This document shows positions 24,330 to 36,260 of a stretch of 64,000 nt of DNA, in pieces. The translations under genes and the position numbers were made by a program. Numbering within the stretch: the stretch's first letter is position 1; the number at the start of each line of letters is the position of its first letter. The DNA comes from Platynereis dumerilii (lineage: Eukaryota > Annelida > Polychaeta > Phyllodocida > Nereididae): the NCBI GenBank assembly GCA_026936325.1, contig JAPTHN010000103.1, positions 1-64,000 on the forward strand, read 5' to 3'. The notes beneath the pieces are model-generated. The model did no database searches and was not told the DNA's origin. It saw only the letters and a program-made list of their open reading frames with translations.

Positions 24330-24435
24330 TGGACGGGATTCGAAGCAACGAAGTTCAACTCGTCTTGCGAGAGAGCTGGCTGGTCAATTAAGACGCGAAG
24401 ACTTTACCCCTAGACCAAGGCCGAACCGGCCAACA
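24330..24435 (-). other. tRNA-like segment (pol III box A and box B words)
   Basis: On the - strand the sequence shows CCTTGGTCTAGGGGTAAAGT, a good box A in the style of tRNA-Asp/Glu, followed about 70 bases later by GCTTCGAATCCCG, a near-consensus box B and T-loop. The spacing is longer than in a plain tRNA and no clean cloverleaf is apparent. It is probably a tRNA-derived SINE head or decayed tRNA-like module carried in the element. Confidence 0.45.
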
Positions 24436-24765
24436 GCATATTTTTAAGACTTCTAGTGACCTATGTATGCTGCTGAGCTGGCGGAGAGCCTCGTTTTCAT
24501 TTCAGATTGAGAGAGTGATCTAAAAATAGACACTGAAGATAGCGAGTAATGATTCATGCACGTGGCCAAAATAAATGTGCTGTAACGATCTAAATATTGT
24601 ATTTATATGAAAAGAGAGGAAATTAATGCGAACAGGTTGGTCGATATGATATTAAAAGAGCTAAGAAGATACAATAAACTTCGTGCATTTGTCAGCTTAT
24701 GACAACACTGAATGTGGAAGAAAAGATGAAATTAATTTGATGCAATTATAAGAGCTACAAATCAG

Positions 24766-24880
24766 TGGACTCGGTGGCGACATAGGCAGCGCGACCGGAC
24801 ACCAACGTTGAGATTTTGATTTTATAGGAAGAAAGGGTATGTGCGAGGTCGCGAGTTCGAATCGCAGGGACACTGCAATG
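24766..24880 (+). other. tRNA-like segment, opposite to the element's sense
   Basis: GGTGGCGACATAGGCAGCGC resembles a tRNA-Trp/Arg box A, and GGTCGCGAGTTCGAATCGC is a clear box B/T-arm. The two are about 75 bases apart, with GAAGAAAGG between them. The segment at 27835-27922 repeats the same order of words, so this is a repeated tRNA-derived unit rather than chance. Confidence 0.45.
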
Positions 24881-27834
24881 AACTTCATATAAAGAATGAC
24901 TTGTAATTGGAATTGGAATATAATGTATTTATTAAATGGTAGGATTATTGAATGGTAGGAGATAAGATGTACTTCATGTACAATGGTAACACGATGGTCA
25001 GCCTTGTAACGAAAGGAAGGAATACCTGAATATTGTTCTTGTATGCTGGTAACCATGAACATTTGTGAATGGTCAGCACGAAAGAAAACTTGTGAAATTT
25101 TAGGGAAGCTGTAAATCCACAATACAATGTTTTGATTAACCTTCATATTTATAAGTCTATTTAACATAATATGAACCTGTATTGTATCGTAGACGAACAA
25201 AAGAAAACTTGTGAAAATTGAGGGAAAGTACTCACGTGGAGACTTCACTTTACTGCTATACATTTATTGTTCCGTGCATAGATTCCAGAGTAGGACTATG
25301 AAGGCTAAGTTAACACTGTTATTGTACAGTTCTGTTATCATTTTGTCGATATAGCACTGTCCGTATATTGAGTACTGTATTTCAATTAATTTCTCTTCGA
25401 ATCTAGAATTGAAGATCCTAAACGTGATCTTGAATTATATCGGTGGAGAGCTGTATACTTGTTTTGTTGGGAGCTTGGAAGCATTCGATTCAAAAGGAGA
25501 GTGAATCTGTATTCCAATCAGAACAAGGACAATACCGAAAAGGATGAAACGGTGTGATTGCCCAAAGGACTCGTCAGGCACTCCAATCACTGATTGAACA
25601 TAGTCGGATCCAATCTCACTACTATTATCAAATTGGCAAAAGACAAGATGAAAGTACTGTAGGATGACTGCCGCCCTGTCTGGCAGGTCCAAAAGGAAAT
25701 CATTGTCAGAGATCTCTAAATGGAAAACTATGGAAGAATGCTATAGTGAGCTTTATGAAGAGGATATTTTAGTTACGTTGTTCGGGACAGCTGTTTTCAG
25801 GTGCTCTTGATCTAAGTATGTAAACGTTGGATTGTTTCATGGTGACATTTTTTCCTTTGGATAACGTCATTTTGACATTGGGCAACACTTGTTGAATTAA
25901 TTTTGTTACATTTACTGCGTTCATAGCATATCACAATAGCTAAATATGTCATTTGTAATTCAAAAGGTTAAATAATATATATATAATAACATTAATTATA
26001 CATACCATTAACTATATACATAGAATTGGTTATACACATGTTATAAGTAGTTGAATTCAGGTAAGCATGCTGTTACGGTATATCACTTGTTGGTACCACA
26101 AGAGGCTGAGGTCTTGTTATTAGTGCACAAGAAATTTTTGGACGATGACCAAGCCAAGCGTGGATGAAGGAAATCCAGACGATGACAATGCATTACATAC
26201 TCAAAAGCTGAAACAAGGAAGGAGGAGTGCATCGTATAAGCCTTGAGAAAACAAGAAAGAATAACCCAATGCATCCATGGTTTTATGATGCGACTTTTTA
26301 GGAGATCGTTGTTGTGTGCAAATGACTCATTTGTTCGGCGTTGAGGCTGAAGAAGTTATCATTCATTATCATTAATTATCATTAATTAGTATGTTTAATA
26401 GGAACGATGGAGACAGCTCCATGCATATACATATATGAATTAGTGCTTGTTCCTGATATTCTGGTGGTCATAATGGACTTTGTGCACCTAGGCATGTGCG
26501 GTGGCAACTGTGCGTATTGATATGCGTCTATGGTGATTGAATTCGCCATATGGCTTGATATGTCCCAAGGAGAGATCAGTTGCAAACAGACCAGGAAAGT
26601 GATGCAAGGGCCTGTTCATTAGGCAAAGTTGAAGTTGCATCAGACCGCGTGGCGTTACTTAGGTATTATTGCAAAATGAAGGCCTGGGGGACCATGACAT
26701 AAGTTATAGATAAGGAATTATGGAAGAAATGTTGGACGTTTATGAGACCATATGTGGCAGCATGTGGAAACATGCAGAAATGGAAATTAAAAACTTTACT
26801 GGAGACAATAATCATTGCAGCCATTTTGCATTGATGAGACATAAAGCAATTTATAGTCGTCATTTTATCCTGAAGACTTACTTTAATATTGCTCTTTAAT
26901 ATTACCCTTAATGATGTTTAATTCCAACACAAGGTGGCATCACAGATAACAACGACTATAGTTGACTATGCAAGGAATGTTGACTGAGGAGTCTGACTGG
27001 TGTGTTATTCACATACCGCGGGGGTGACTGGTGAGACACTATAAAGTGTGTGTCTGTAGCCGATATGTGTTCTGGAAAGAATAATGTGTCATGTGGGATA
27101 AACACATGGAGGAGGTAAAATGCAAGACATGAAGTATCGTCTGGCAAATGGACAAACGAAACTACAGTAAGTTTAGCTTAAGTAAACATGAGGATGGGGG
27201 AAGACGGTTCTCAAGTAGGTTTGGCTAGGAAAACGTTTTAGCTTACTAAATCTGATAAATAGAAAGCAACTTTGGAAGGAGGGGTGAATAAACTTGTTTA
27301 GGGTGTGCCGTTCCTGTGAAAGGAGAGCAATGGAAACGTTTTAGAGCACTACCTGGAGAGGTGTTTTTTACTTACGTAAGCATATTCTGAAAAGTCTGCA
27401 AATTCCTTGCTAAAAGGTTATAGAGTAGTTCCAGGTATGTTCATGACTTACAGGAAGGAAGAAAGGTCACTATCCTTCTCGAATTTTTGACTTTGCTATA
27501 GATCTGAGCTATGGTATAATAGGATAAAGGTTATATTAAAAATGAGACTTAATTGTTTAGAGATTATTATACGATATGGTACCACAAGAAATTGTCAACA
27601 TAACGGTATTACAGAAAAAATATATATTAGATGGATGTGTAGGAAAAAGAAAAAAAAAAAAAATTAAACACTATGATTGCCGTGTTTAATAAAATTAGCA
27701 ATTGGTCAATAGGGTGGATGTCAGGTGGGATCAGAGAGTCCTAGGATCTCGGTCACCTCCACAGCCAAGCAAAGAAGAGAAGATTATTCAACGGCTGCAC
27801 CATCAATAGGCAATCAATAGAGACTAAATCATAT

Positions 27835-27922
27835 ATTGGTGGCATTCAAGGTCATCTTCACCATGGTTAGTTCATAGGGAAGAAAGGTCGGCCTGTAGGT
27901 CGCAAGTTCGAAATGCAGTCGA
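27835..27922 (+). other. Second, diverged tRNA-like segment
   Basis: It shares TTGGTGGC, AGGGAAGAAAGG and GTAGGTCGCAAGTTCGAAA with the unit at 24766-24880. The box B word is partly eroded and box A is weak. It is best read as a diverged copy of the same tRNA-derived unit. Confidence 0.35.
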
Positions 27923-28133
27923 ACAATGGAAATAGACCATATTCCTGAAACACAAAATGCCAAGCAGATACACAAGATATCTGAGATGGATAGTTGATAT
28001 ATATACTTGGAGATGACCGTCACGCCAACGGGCTGATGTTATAGTTGAGGTGACTGTACTGTCATCATCGAGAATACAGGACCATTCATGAAGTGCAGAC
28101 CCAGGGCCTGGTTGAGTATCATCTTGCCGAGTT

Positions 28134-29600
28134 TTAAAATATAAAAGAGAGCGTCAGGGTTAGAAATTGACATACTGTAAGAAGGCTGGGGTAATTGATG
28201 CGAAGGGTGGGAAAGGTCATGGGAATCAAGCGATGATTGGGCAAAGAGCCAGGGTTGACCTGTGAAGATGGGGTAGGGACTTGTAATGGAGGCCCTCGAG
28301 ATTCGTCGCTATGTAATTGCATAGTGGCTGCAGCCACATCATCAATCTTGAGATTTTCTGACAGAATTTGAATGCGCAATTGTTGCTGGTTATAAATTGG
28401 TGAACCATTCTTAGAACGAACGATACAATGCTTCAATCTACCTATGTGAAATAGACCTGGTAAAGTACGGTCGTCAATTGTCTTAAGCAAAAATTGATTC
28501 AAAAGTGGCTCTGATGCAATATACAATGGGCCAATAAGCTTAATGCTTAATTTGGTAGAATATTGGACCCCAGTATATTTAGGTGCCAGTAATAAGACGA
28601 GGTCTCCTTCTTTAAATGAATGTAGTTTTGGCATACGTTTTGCGTGTTGCTGGGTCTGTCTAATCTTAATTTTATTATGAGAAACTACAGCTTGTTGTCT
28701 GACAAACCGCAATTTCTCTCTAATCGAAGATACATACTGATCGTAAGAAGTAGCAACCACAGAAAGTGCCTCGGGATTAATATCCACGAGATTGCGGTCT
28801 TCTCTAAGGAAAACAAGGAAATTAGGGGAATACTTGGTAACTGCGTGAGGCAAAGAATTATAGGTTTTACAAGCATATGGAATAAGGGAAGGCCATTGGG
28901 AATACTTATATTCTATCATAGTTAACAGTAGGTTGGAAACAGATTGAATAGCCCTTTCAGCCATATTGCTTGAATGTATCATTGTAGGGACAAGGTGAAC
29001 CTGAACATTCAACGATTTAAACACTGCTGTCATAATTTTACCGACGAAAGAAGCTTCTTTATCACAAGTAACCCTATGAGGTATCATGTATGGTAAACAA
29101 AAATGCTCAATAAATTTCTTAGCAATCTCATCAGCTTTTCTACTGCGTAACGGAATGGCTACGACATAACGGGAGAAAACATCTTGTAGGATGAGACAAT
29201 GGATAATTTGAGCAGTAGCATGGGGAAAGGTTTTGATATCAAAATGTATATGCACAAAGGGAGTACAATCAGTAAGCAATCTAGGAACGAATTCCCTTTG
29301 CTTATTTGTTTCAATAACCTGAGACGAGCGCTGGCAAATCAAACATTCTGGCATAATCCAAAATGTATTTCATGAGATTCTTAATGTGAAAGTTTGATGT
29401 AATGACATCATACAATTTATTAGACTTTACATGAGCACCTAAATTTAAGTGAAAGAATTCAATGATGTCGAAAATATAGATGTTAGGGATGGCCAATTTA
29501 AGAATGACGTCATGCCTTTTAGGACTAGATTGAACATAGAATAAAAGTGAATCGATTAAAGCAAAATGATTAGATAATACAACTGCTTGATTTGCCACTT
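28134..29600 (-). CDS. Retroelement integrase region
   Basis: The N-terminal zinc-binding part is visible as HLNLGAH and a following CLIC pair. The catalytic core shows the acidic residues in HFDIKTF, TCDKEASF and NMAERAIQ, the D, D and E of a retroviral-type integrase, with the usual W-P-x-L-x-x-Y-A-x-x-x-Y-N text (WPSLIPYACKTYN). The C-terminal part has IGPLYIASEP and LFHIGRLKHC, similar to the GPY/F module of Ty3/gypsy integrases. It inserts element DNA into chromosomes and is consistent with the 4-bp GAAG duplication. The region is interrupted as read here. Confidence 0.88.
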
Positions 29601-30179
29601 GCTTACTAGTTGGTAACGTGCTATATGCTATGAAGTTATAAACCGGTCCCAAATACAAATCCTGCTTTTGGGCGTTTATAAGCTGGACTCTATCATGAGG
29701 TATCTTGACGTAATGAAATGCATCTGTGATGTATTTACGAATAGCTGGTTCTAAGTCAGCTTGATGAGGCATTTTAGTCAAGATAGTAGGTTGATTACTA
29801 TCGATGGTCTTGTATTTCATTTCGGTAATAGGTAAGACCGGTCCAGTGGTATGGGTACATTCACTGGTAAGATGTGACAGCGGTTTTATAGGCTTTGTGG
29901 GCTGTGGGGTAGGGTGGGAGATACCATTATCTGAGTGTTCCTTGGCCTGTGCCCTTGTTGTAACACAAAATAGAGAATAACCCGAAAAGTTAGCATAGAG
30001 ATTTTCATAGTAAGTTTGACGAGATGTCAAAAGGGGATGAGTATTGGTATCCAGGAAATTATAATAAGAATGTTGCTCTTCGTCATTAATGCTCCTATCT
30101 TTATCAGCCACTGCGATTGGAATAATGGGTTCAGCATCTGCTGGCCATTGGGTGTTATGATGACGAGATAACATATCAA

Positions 30180-30500
30180 CCAATTTCAACTCAGTAGTGG
30201 TTGGTTTTACATAATAAATTCGATAAGGGTAATCTTGTAATTTCCAATAGAATTTTGCTATGCGAGGTGTTACAAAATGACTGGAAGATTTAAGAATTTG
30301 AGCAATAGGGGCGTGGTCCGTCAGGATCGTAAACCTACCACGTCCAGCTAAAAAATATTTAAATGATTGGACAGCAAAGTAAATTGCCATCATTTCCAAT
30401 TCCGAAATGCTGTAATTATGGGTAGCAATATTACCATGTAATCGACTAGCATAACCTAACAAAACTTTTTTAGGTGTATCATCAATTCCATTAGTTTGCA
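30180..30500 (-). CDS. Retroelement RNase H region
   Basis: YASRLHGNIATHNYSISELE followed by AIYFAVQSFKYFLAGR and FTILTDHAPI are the standard Ty3/gypsy RNase H motifs, including the active-site E and the later D. The stretch ends with VDMLSRH, the usual end of this domain. RNase H degrades the RNA strand of the RNA-DNA hybrid during reverse transcription. It follows the reverse transcriptase region on the same strand. Confidence 0.88.
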
Positions 30501-32474
30501 ACTGATAAAGAGCTGCACGGAGGCGGTTCTGGATGCATCAGACACCAGAATCATTTCACCTTCAGGTCTTGGGAATGACAAAATAGGTGGTGATGTAAGA
30601 ATTTTCTTAATAGCATCCCAGGCAACTTGTTGTTCATCAGTCCAGAGAAATTCGTTAGCCTTGCGCAACAGGCGCGTCAAAGGTTCAGCTGTCTTTTGAT
30701 AAGATGGTATAAACGAAGAAATGAATTGAATTGAGCCTAAGAATGATTTAATCTGTTTCCTATTTTGAGGAATCTGCAAGTTCATAATAGCATCAATTCT
30801 AGACTGTCTGATACGCAAAGTAGGTCCATTAGGTCCCTGTAAATCAACATCAAAGCCAAGAAATTGAAAGGTAGAATTAGAGGCAAAAGAACACTTAGCC
30901 AAGTTAAGAACCAGGCCGTGTTTATGAAAAAGAGCAAGAACAGCATCAATGAGAGCGAGATGCTCCTCAGAGGATTCACTAAGAAGCAAATAATCATCAT
31001 AGTAGTTGTAAACACATTCTGCATAAATTCGTGGCAATTCTTCAGTAATTAAAGTCATTATTTCAGCGAATAGCGCTCCCGAATTGATATACCCCATCGG
31101 TAATCTAGTATAGGTTATGGATTCTGCATTATAGAATGTAACGACGCCGAGGTACTGACGAGACTGAGGAGTTACTTGACATGCAAAAAATGCCTGTTTT
31201 AAGTCGATGGCCGTAGCGAAACGAAAAGGACGACTGCCCATTTGTTGCTTAAAGGAATCAATATTAGCACAAGGCCTCTGCAAAAGCTGAAAGGCTTTGT
31301 TGACAGAACGCATATCTCCGACCAGGCGGGGATTTTCGTCCGTGCGTGATTTGCGGACTAAGAATAGTGCACTGGTAGCTTGTGTGAGTTCCTTTTTGAA
31401 AATTCCCAGTTGCAAAAGCTTCTGTACCTGTTTACGTACGTAGGCGATATCAGCTTGGGAAGTGATATAAGGGCGAGCTTTAAAAGAACAATCAGTGATA
31501 AGCTGTTGGGTGATATCACAAACGTATCGGGTGATGGTTCCTATCTGACCATATAAACTAAAAGCTGGAGTGTGCGATAAAATGATCTCACGAAGCTTAT
31601 CTACTTCGTTAGGCTGAAGTGCACACTTATCGAGCTTCAATTGCTGATTAACTATATCGAATTCAGTCATGCGCACAGTTGGATCGTCAGGTTGAAGCCA
31701 TGGGTAATTGCGTAGTCTAGTCTGAGCACGAGTGTCAGGATCCATAGCATCATAATCTGGGTATGAAAGCTGTGAAATAGCATTAGGGCCATTATCGATG
31801 ATGACGTAATTAGTGTTATCAAGTAAATTATCATCAACAGATTTGGTATCAGGCTGTTGGACCACAGAAGGTGCTGTTGTAAATGGAATATCCATAACTA
31901 GTGCTCCTAGAATTATATCAGCAGGCAAATGTATATCTTCAGAATCTACATTATTAATTCTGATTGAACCAAAGCCACTGCGCAAATCGACAAGTGCCTT
32001 GTAGTTCTTTTCAGAAATAATGCGAGATATTTTAACCTCAAATGGACCATTAAAATATTGTGCCAAATGATTTACACGAACTGGCACATCGCAAGATGTA
32101 TTAGGTGTTATAGTGGTCGACTTATGTACGACAAGTAAAATTTGGTCGACAGAAATATCCATGCGTGATTCTGCTGAGCGAAAAACACATTTATATCTAA
32201 TTTGAGCGTCCAAGCCCATAACACAATCAATTGGTGAAGCCACATCTATAATAAAAGTCTTAATAGGAACTTTACACTCGCCAAACTGAATGACAAAATA
32301 GATAAATTGAGAAATGGAAATAGAAGAACCATTGCCGACCATAAGCTTGATTGGATCTGCATCAACACGAGGAAGGCCCTGCAAAAAGGGACTACGTTTG
32401 ATAAGAGACGTGCTAACTAAATTGTGTGAGCTGCCAGTATCAAATAGGGTAAAGAATTTGGTGCCATCGGGCAA
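30500..32474 (-). CDS. Retroelement protease and reverse transcriptase region
   Basis: The first part is a retropepsin-like aspartic protease: FTLFDTGSSHNLV near the start, a flap-like VGNGSSI and then IDCVMGLDAQ. The reverse transcriptase follows with RLVGDMRSVNKAF, FATAIDLKQAFFACQV, LPMGYINSGALFAEIM, the catalytic YYDDYLL, and FQFLGFDVD, then the connection text FLGSIQFISSFIPSY and FLWTDEQQ. All are Ty3/gypsy hallmarks in correct order. The substitution of Y for the usual I or V inside the YxDD box is worth noting. Confidence 0.92.
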
Positions 32475-32825
32475 AAGTGATGGAATAAAGTTACAATCAT
32501 GAATTTTAATAGATAAAGGAGTAAGAGGAGTAGGAGGCTGAAGTACTGCATATAAGATGTCAGGGAAGTCATCCCTAACAATATATCGGAATGAGAAAAA
32601 TCATGAAAAGGAGAAGTCTGCACAGAAGTATTAAAAGTTTGGGAAGGAGCAGAGTTGGTAAGGTCATTAGATTCGATAGGAGACAAGTAGTGAGAATCGG
32701 AAGAAATGGCAGGTGTTGAGTTAGGACGAGACACGGCCGTGTCTGTGCACAGTCAGAATGATCCATTATGTCGTGGTTGCTGATGTGGTGGTCCCTGTGA
32801 ACGATTCTGAGGTGGAGGTCGTTGA

Positions 32826-34433
32826 TTACGAGGGAAAAGGGCCAGCGCTCTGGGAGCGGTAAGCAGTTCTAATGCCATTAGGGTGCTGAACACGTGAGTT
32901 ATTAGGGGCATTACTGTTGTACTGCTGTTGCGCGAGATTTGCATTGTCATGCTGCCGATTATTGAAGTTTTGGTTATTCTGGGAGAATGGCCTATTGTTA
33001 CCAGATCTGTTTGAATTAGCAAATCCATTTGCTGGAAGGTTCCTATTCGAATTACCGAACCTATTAGGAAAGGGTCTGCTAGGTCGATTATATCGTTGAT
33101 TGAAGGCATCATTTGTAGAATTGTCACGATTGTATGAACGTCCGGCAGGCTGGTAATCAGAAGATGTTGGTAGACTATATGGCTGATTGGGAATGAATCG
33201 ACGACAATGAGTAGCTATATGACCTCGGAGTCCACAACGGAAGCAAGTAAGACCGGAAAAAGAAGATTGACCATAAGGCATTTGCTGAGAGACATATTGG
33301 GGTTGAGTGTCATCCATGGGAACATCGCGAGGTGCAAGCATTTGAGGCAGTTGCTGCAGGGATTGATTCAAAGCGCCCATGGATTCCTGTAAAGTGAGCA
33401 AAGTTGACTGCGAATTACCTGTGTCGAATTTTGAACTAGGGATTTTAGTGACGTCAACGTGCTGGGCGATGACTTCGCGCTCCATAATGCTTTGGACTAT
33501 TGGAATTAATTCATCAAGAGGTTTGTTATCATCGATTAACTGAAGAGAATGCTGCAAGGTCAAGGGTAGGCCTTTACGGAAGTATAAAGCCACAACCGAT
33601 TCAGGTAGACCTAAACGTGACACCAATTCCTTAATCTCATCCAAGTATTTGCCAACGCTATCACCATAGGTGATACGTTTCTGAGACAAAGCATCGAGGA
33701 TAGATGCTCGACTCCTAAGCAATGAAAATTTATCTAAGAACAACTTCTCAAGTTTAGCCAAAGTCATAGGCTTCAAAGCATTACACCAATTGCGAGCATG
33801 TCCTTCAGTGAACAGCTGCAGGCGATGCAATATCTGCTGGTCATTTAGATTATGTAATTGGACATGATCCTTGAATTTGGTGATCCATGCCTGTGGTGTC
33901 AAACTATCAGATTCTCCATTAAATACTGGAGGTTTCATCTCTGAAAAATTAAGAGGCTTAGTTCTAGGCTGTGTTTCAGGCATTTGGGTGTTAAATGCTG
34001 CTGCAGAAAAAGAAGAAGGCAGGGAACCTGAACGAGACGTAGAAATTGGACCGTGAATAGATTGAGTAGCTCGGTAAGACGCATCTCTGGAATCCTGATA
34101 GGAAGGTGGGCAGGGCAGGGATGTGCGCAATCCAGTAAGATCTTGTGGTTGAGATCGAGCCTGGGAATTAAGATTATTAAAGGTAGGATCAAAGTTAGGG
34201 AGATCTTGAAAAGTTTGATTGGTTGAAGAGGCTTGAGACTGGGTAACCTGTTGAGAAAAATGTGAAGGCTGATTAGCATGTTCGAATAATAATTGATCAC
34301 CAGTGCGAACTGCAGGTGCATGAGAAAAAGCGCCCGATGTAGCATTGTAATTAGAAGGAGTGGTCACACCCGGGTTGTGATTATTGGAAGCCATATTGGA
34401 GCCAGAGGGAGATTGAGCAGAGAGGCGATGCAA
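32826..34433 (-). CDS. Retroelement Gag capsid-nucleocapsid region, 535-aa ORF
   Basis: The N-terminal third is glutamine-, serine- and asparagine-rich and disordered. A retrotransposon-gag type capsid follows (about residues 165-320, with PQAWITKFKDHVQLHN, LFTEGHARNWCNAL and LEKLFLDKF). A single CCHC zinc knuckle (CFRCGLRGHIATHC) comes near residue 400. The C-terminal part is rich in asparagine, arginine and glutamine and is likely RNA-binding. Gag forms the particle shell and binds the RNA genome. It is followed by pol on the same strand. Confidence 0.85.
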   Translation of the reverse strand: MHRLSAQSPSGSNMASNNHNPGVTTPSNYNATSGAFSHAPAVRTGDQLLFEHANQPSHFSQQVTQSQASSTNQTFQDLPNFDPTFNNLNSQARSQPQDLTGLRTSLPCPPSYQDSRDASYRATQSIHGPISTSRSGSLPSSFSAAAFNTQMPETQPRTKPLNFSEMKPPVFNGESDSLTPQAWITKFKDHVQLHNLNDQQILHRLQLFTEGHARNWCNALKPMTLAKLEKLFLDKFSLLRSRASILDALSQKRITYGDSVGKYLDEIKELVSRLGLPESVVALYFRKGLPLTLQHSLQLIDDNKPLDELIPIVQSIMEREVIAQHVDVTKIPSSKFDTGNSQSTLLTLQESMGALNQSLQQLPQMLAPRDVPMDDTQPQYVSQQMPYGQSSFSGLTCFRCGLRGHIATHCRRFIPNQPYSLPTSSDYQPAGRSYNRDNSTNDAFNQRYNRPSRPFPNRFGNSNRNLPANGFANSNRSGNNRPFSQNNQNFNNRQHDNANLAQQQYNSNAPNNSRVQHPNGIRTAYRSQSAGPFPS

Positions 34434-34462
34434 AAGTGTTTGATGGCTGGGATCAGTGTAAC

Positions 34463-36073
34463 CTATAACTGGCTTACGACTAGAATGAGGGTGTGAGAAG
34501 GGAACAGTACTTGAGTGGTTGTATTAGCTGTACGTGGTCTAGTGACAGTATTTACAGTATATGAGATTGTAGCAGACTGAACTGTATTCGTAAGAGAAGT
34601 CTGTGCAGAAGTGAAAGATGCGGGTTGGCTTCCCTGAGTAGATGTATGAGATGGGACGGGGGGTACAGAGAAAGCAGAGGGTCCTGGAGCAGGCCGGGTG
34701 GTGCTGGGCGACGTGCCAGTCCGCGGGGAAGGTTGTTGTGCGTGGCCCGGGGGAGACGATGGGGGGTGTTGTTGAGATGGAGGCTCCTGATAAGAGTGAT
34801 TAAATTGAAAGTTATTAAGAGACTGGTCGAATTCCTGGTTTTGATAGGCGTTGTTGGAAACGTTATCAAACACAGAAGGGTCCTCTGGAGGAGGGACTTG
34901 ATGCTGTTGACGGAGACCTCCCAATGAAGGAATTTGGTTGTCGCTCAAATCTGATCCAGGTTCACGTGGAGGGGTCTGATGGCGGGGGGAAGATCGTGGA
35001 CTGTCGTCTGGGGTGCGATGGTGATGATTATCAGGGCCGTGTAAAGAATGACTAGGAGAAACAGGAGGTAATTGGGGGTGTTCACTGCTGCTGACAGTCG
35101 ACGTAACAGGAGGGGTTTGTGCAGTAGCACCAGGCTGTGAAACGGGCGTTTGTTGACCAGTATTATCAAATGATGATGCACCAGGTTGCTGGGAATCTAA
35201 TTGATGTATAAGAGAGGCGTCAGACTGACCAGCCTGAGAAGCAGAGTTATCCTCACCTGTTTCAGCGTTATTGGAATTTGCAGGAATGCCAGCAATATTA
35301 GATGGATGTTCGTGACTTCCAGAATCAGAAAGAGCTGGAGATCTATTTCTAGCAAAAGACTGTTTATCAGCGTTATCACTATCAAAAGTATGGCCAGCAG
35401 AAATATTTTTATCGGAATTATCAAGCTTATCCGTAGCAGTCTTGAGAGCAAGATGTGAATGGTCCTCGTCAGAATCAGAATCGTGTCGGCCAGGTGATTC
35501 CTCACGAGATTTTAAGCTATCATGAGAAGGTGTGGAAACACGGGACTCGTCAATAATATCGCCAACTTTTACATGTAAAGGAACAGTCAATGAAGAATTA
35601 TCCGGTTGTTGGGCAATGTGTTGGCCCGAGGTATTAGGCTGTTCACTTGAAAGCGATGTGTCAGTGTAAACGTCAGTTACATCGAGGTGTCCCTTATCGC
35701 CCTGACTTGTACTAGCAGAGGATGAGTCAATTTCTGACATCATGAGGGTAAGAGGGTAAAGCCATACATTGGTAGGTTTTCTCAAATACGTTTTATAACG
35801 AGCAAAAGAAGCCTCACGAAACAGAGCAAGTTCTGGTAAGGGAAGAGACAAATAACCTAGCTGGTCTAGTATCGACTCATAGACATGCCATTGAGTGTTC
35901 TTATCATTGGCAGCCAACAATAACCATTTATTAAAGAGAATAGTAGGGGTGTACTGTTTGATATAACGAGAAGCACGAGCAGACAAATATCCCTTATCAA
36001 CCGCTGTCTGAGCTTCCAAACGGAACTTAAGTAACCACTGCTGAAGTGTCAACTGTGTCAACGGGACAGACAT
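34463..36073 (-). CDS. Retroelement ORF before the capsid, probable Gag N-terminal or leader protein, 536 aa
   Basis: The first about 110 residues look folded and helical (for example LTLQQWLLKFRLEAQTAVDKG and NKWLLLAANDKNTQWHVYES). The rest, over 400 residues, is low-complexity sequence rich in S, T, P, Q, D and N, including SDSDEDHSHL and many PP-x-S motifs. No known domain is recognised. Its place just upstream of the capsid ORF on the same strand suggests a matrix-like or leader part of Gag, unusually long. Confidence 0.6.
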   Translation of the reverse strand: MSVPLTQLTLQQWLLKFRLEAQTAVDKGYLSARASRYIKQYTPTILFNKWLLLAANDKNTQWHVYESILDQLGYLSLPLPELALFREASFARYKTYLRKPTNVWLYPLTLMMSEIDSSSASTSQGDKGHLDVTDVYTDTSLSSEQPNTSGQHIAQQPDNSSLTVPLHVKVGDIIDESRVSTPSHDSLKSREESPGRHDSDSDEDHSHLALKTATDKLDNSDKNISAGHTFDSDNADKQSFARNRSPALSDSGSHEHPSNIAGIPANSNNAETGEDNSASQAGQSDASLIHQLDSQQPGASSFDNTGQQTPVSQPGATAQTPPVTSTVSSSEHPQLPPVSPSHSLHGPDNHHHRTPDDSPRSSPRHQTPPREPGSDLSDNQIPSLGGLRQQHQVPPPEDPSVFDNVSNNAYQNQEFDQSLNNFQFNHSYQEPPSQQHPPSSPPGHAQQPSPRTGTSPSTTRPAPGPSAFSVPPVPSHTSTQGSQPASFTSAQTSLTNTVQSATISYTVNTVTRPRTANTTTQVLFPSHTLILVVSQL

Positions 36074-36260
36074 TCAGAGCAAAAATAGATGTAAGAAGAG
36101 CAAGCGTGCCGTGCATACTAGCACTTACCAGAGCAAAAATATAACTAATTTGAGGGAGATTACGTATAAAAAGAGAGCCTAAAATCAAAATAAGGGTAAA
36201 GGCTACAAAATGTGCCACAGCGATTCCTTGCAATAAACGTGGATGTAACTCAAAACACAT
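36027..36260 (-). CDS. Small hydrophobic ORF upstream of gag, 77 aa
   Basis: An ORF with two predicted membrane segments (AHFVAFTLILILGSLFI and IFALVSASMHGTLALLTSIF) separated by a short linker. It lies before the gag-type ORF and overlaps its start in another frame. There is no recognised family; it could be chance in AT-rich DNA. Listed because two clean hydrophobic helices in 77 residues are unusual in the leader of such an element. Confidence 0.25.
   Translation of the reverse strand: MCFELHPRLLQGIAVAHFVAFTLILILGSLFIRNLPQISYIFALVSASMHGTLALLTSIFALNVCPVDTVDTSAVVT

Larger units (their letters stand above)
22213..28133 (-). other. 6-kb retroelement spacer between integrase and the accessory ORF
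   Basis: AT-rich and without a recognisable protein on either strand. It contains three tRNA-like segments (24330-24435, 24766-24880, 27835-27922), which are listed separately. Short open frames are scattered and have no family signature. Because the LTRs are near-identical, this DNA probably belongs to the element family rather than being a set of later insertions. Confidence 0.6.

Noticed and set aside
24945-25263. 188-codon - strand frame in the 6-kb spacer
   Set aside because: It crosses the complement of a tRNA-like segment region and has no recognisable domain.
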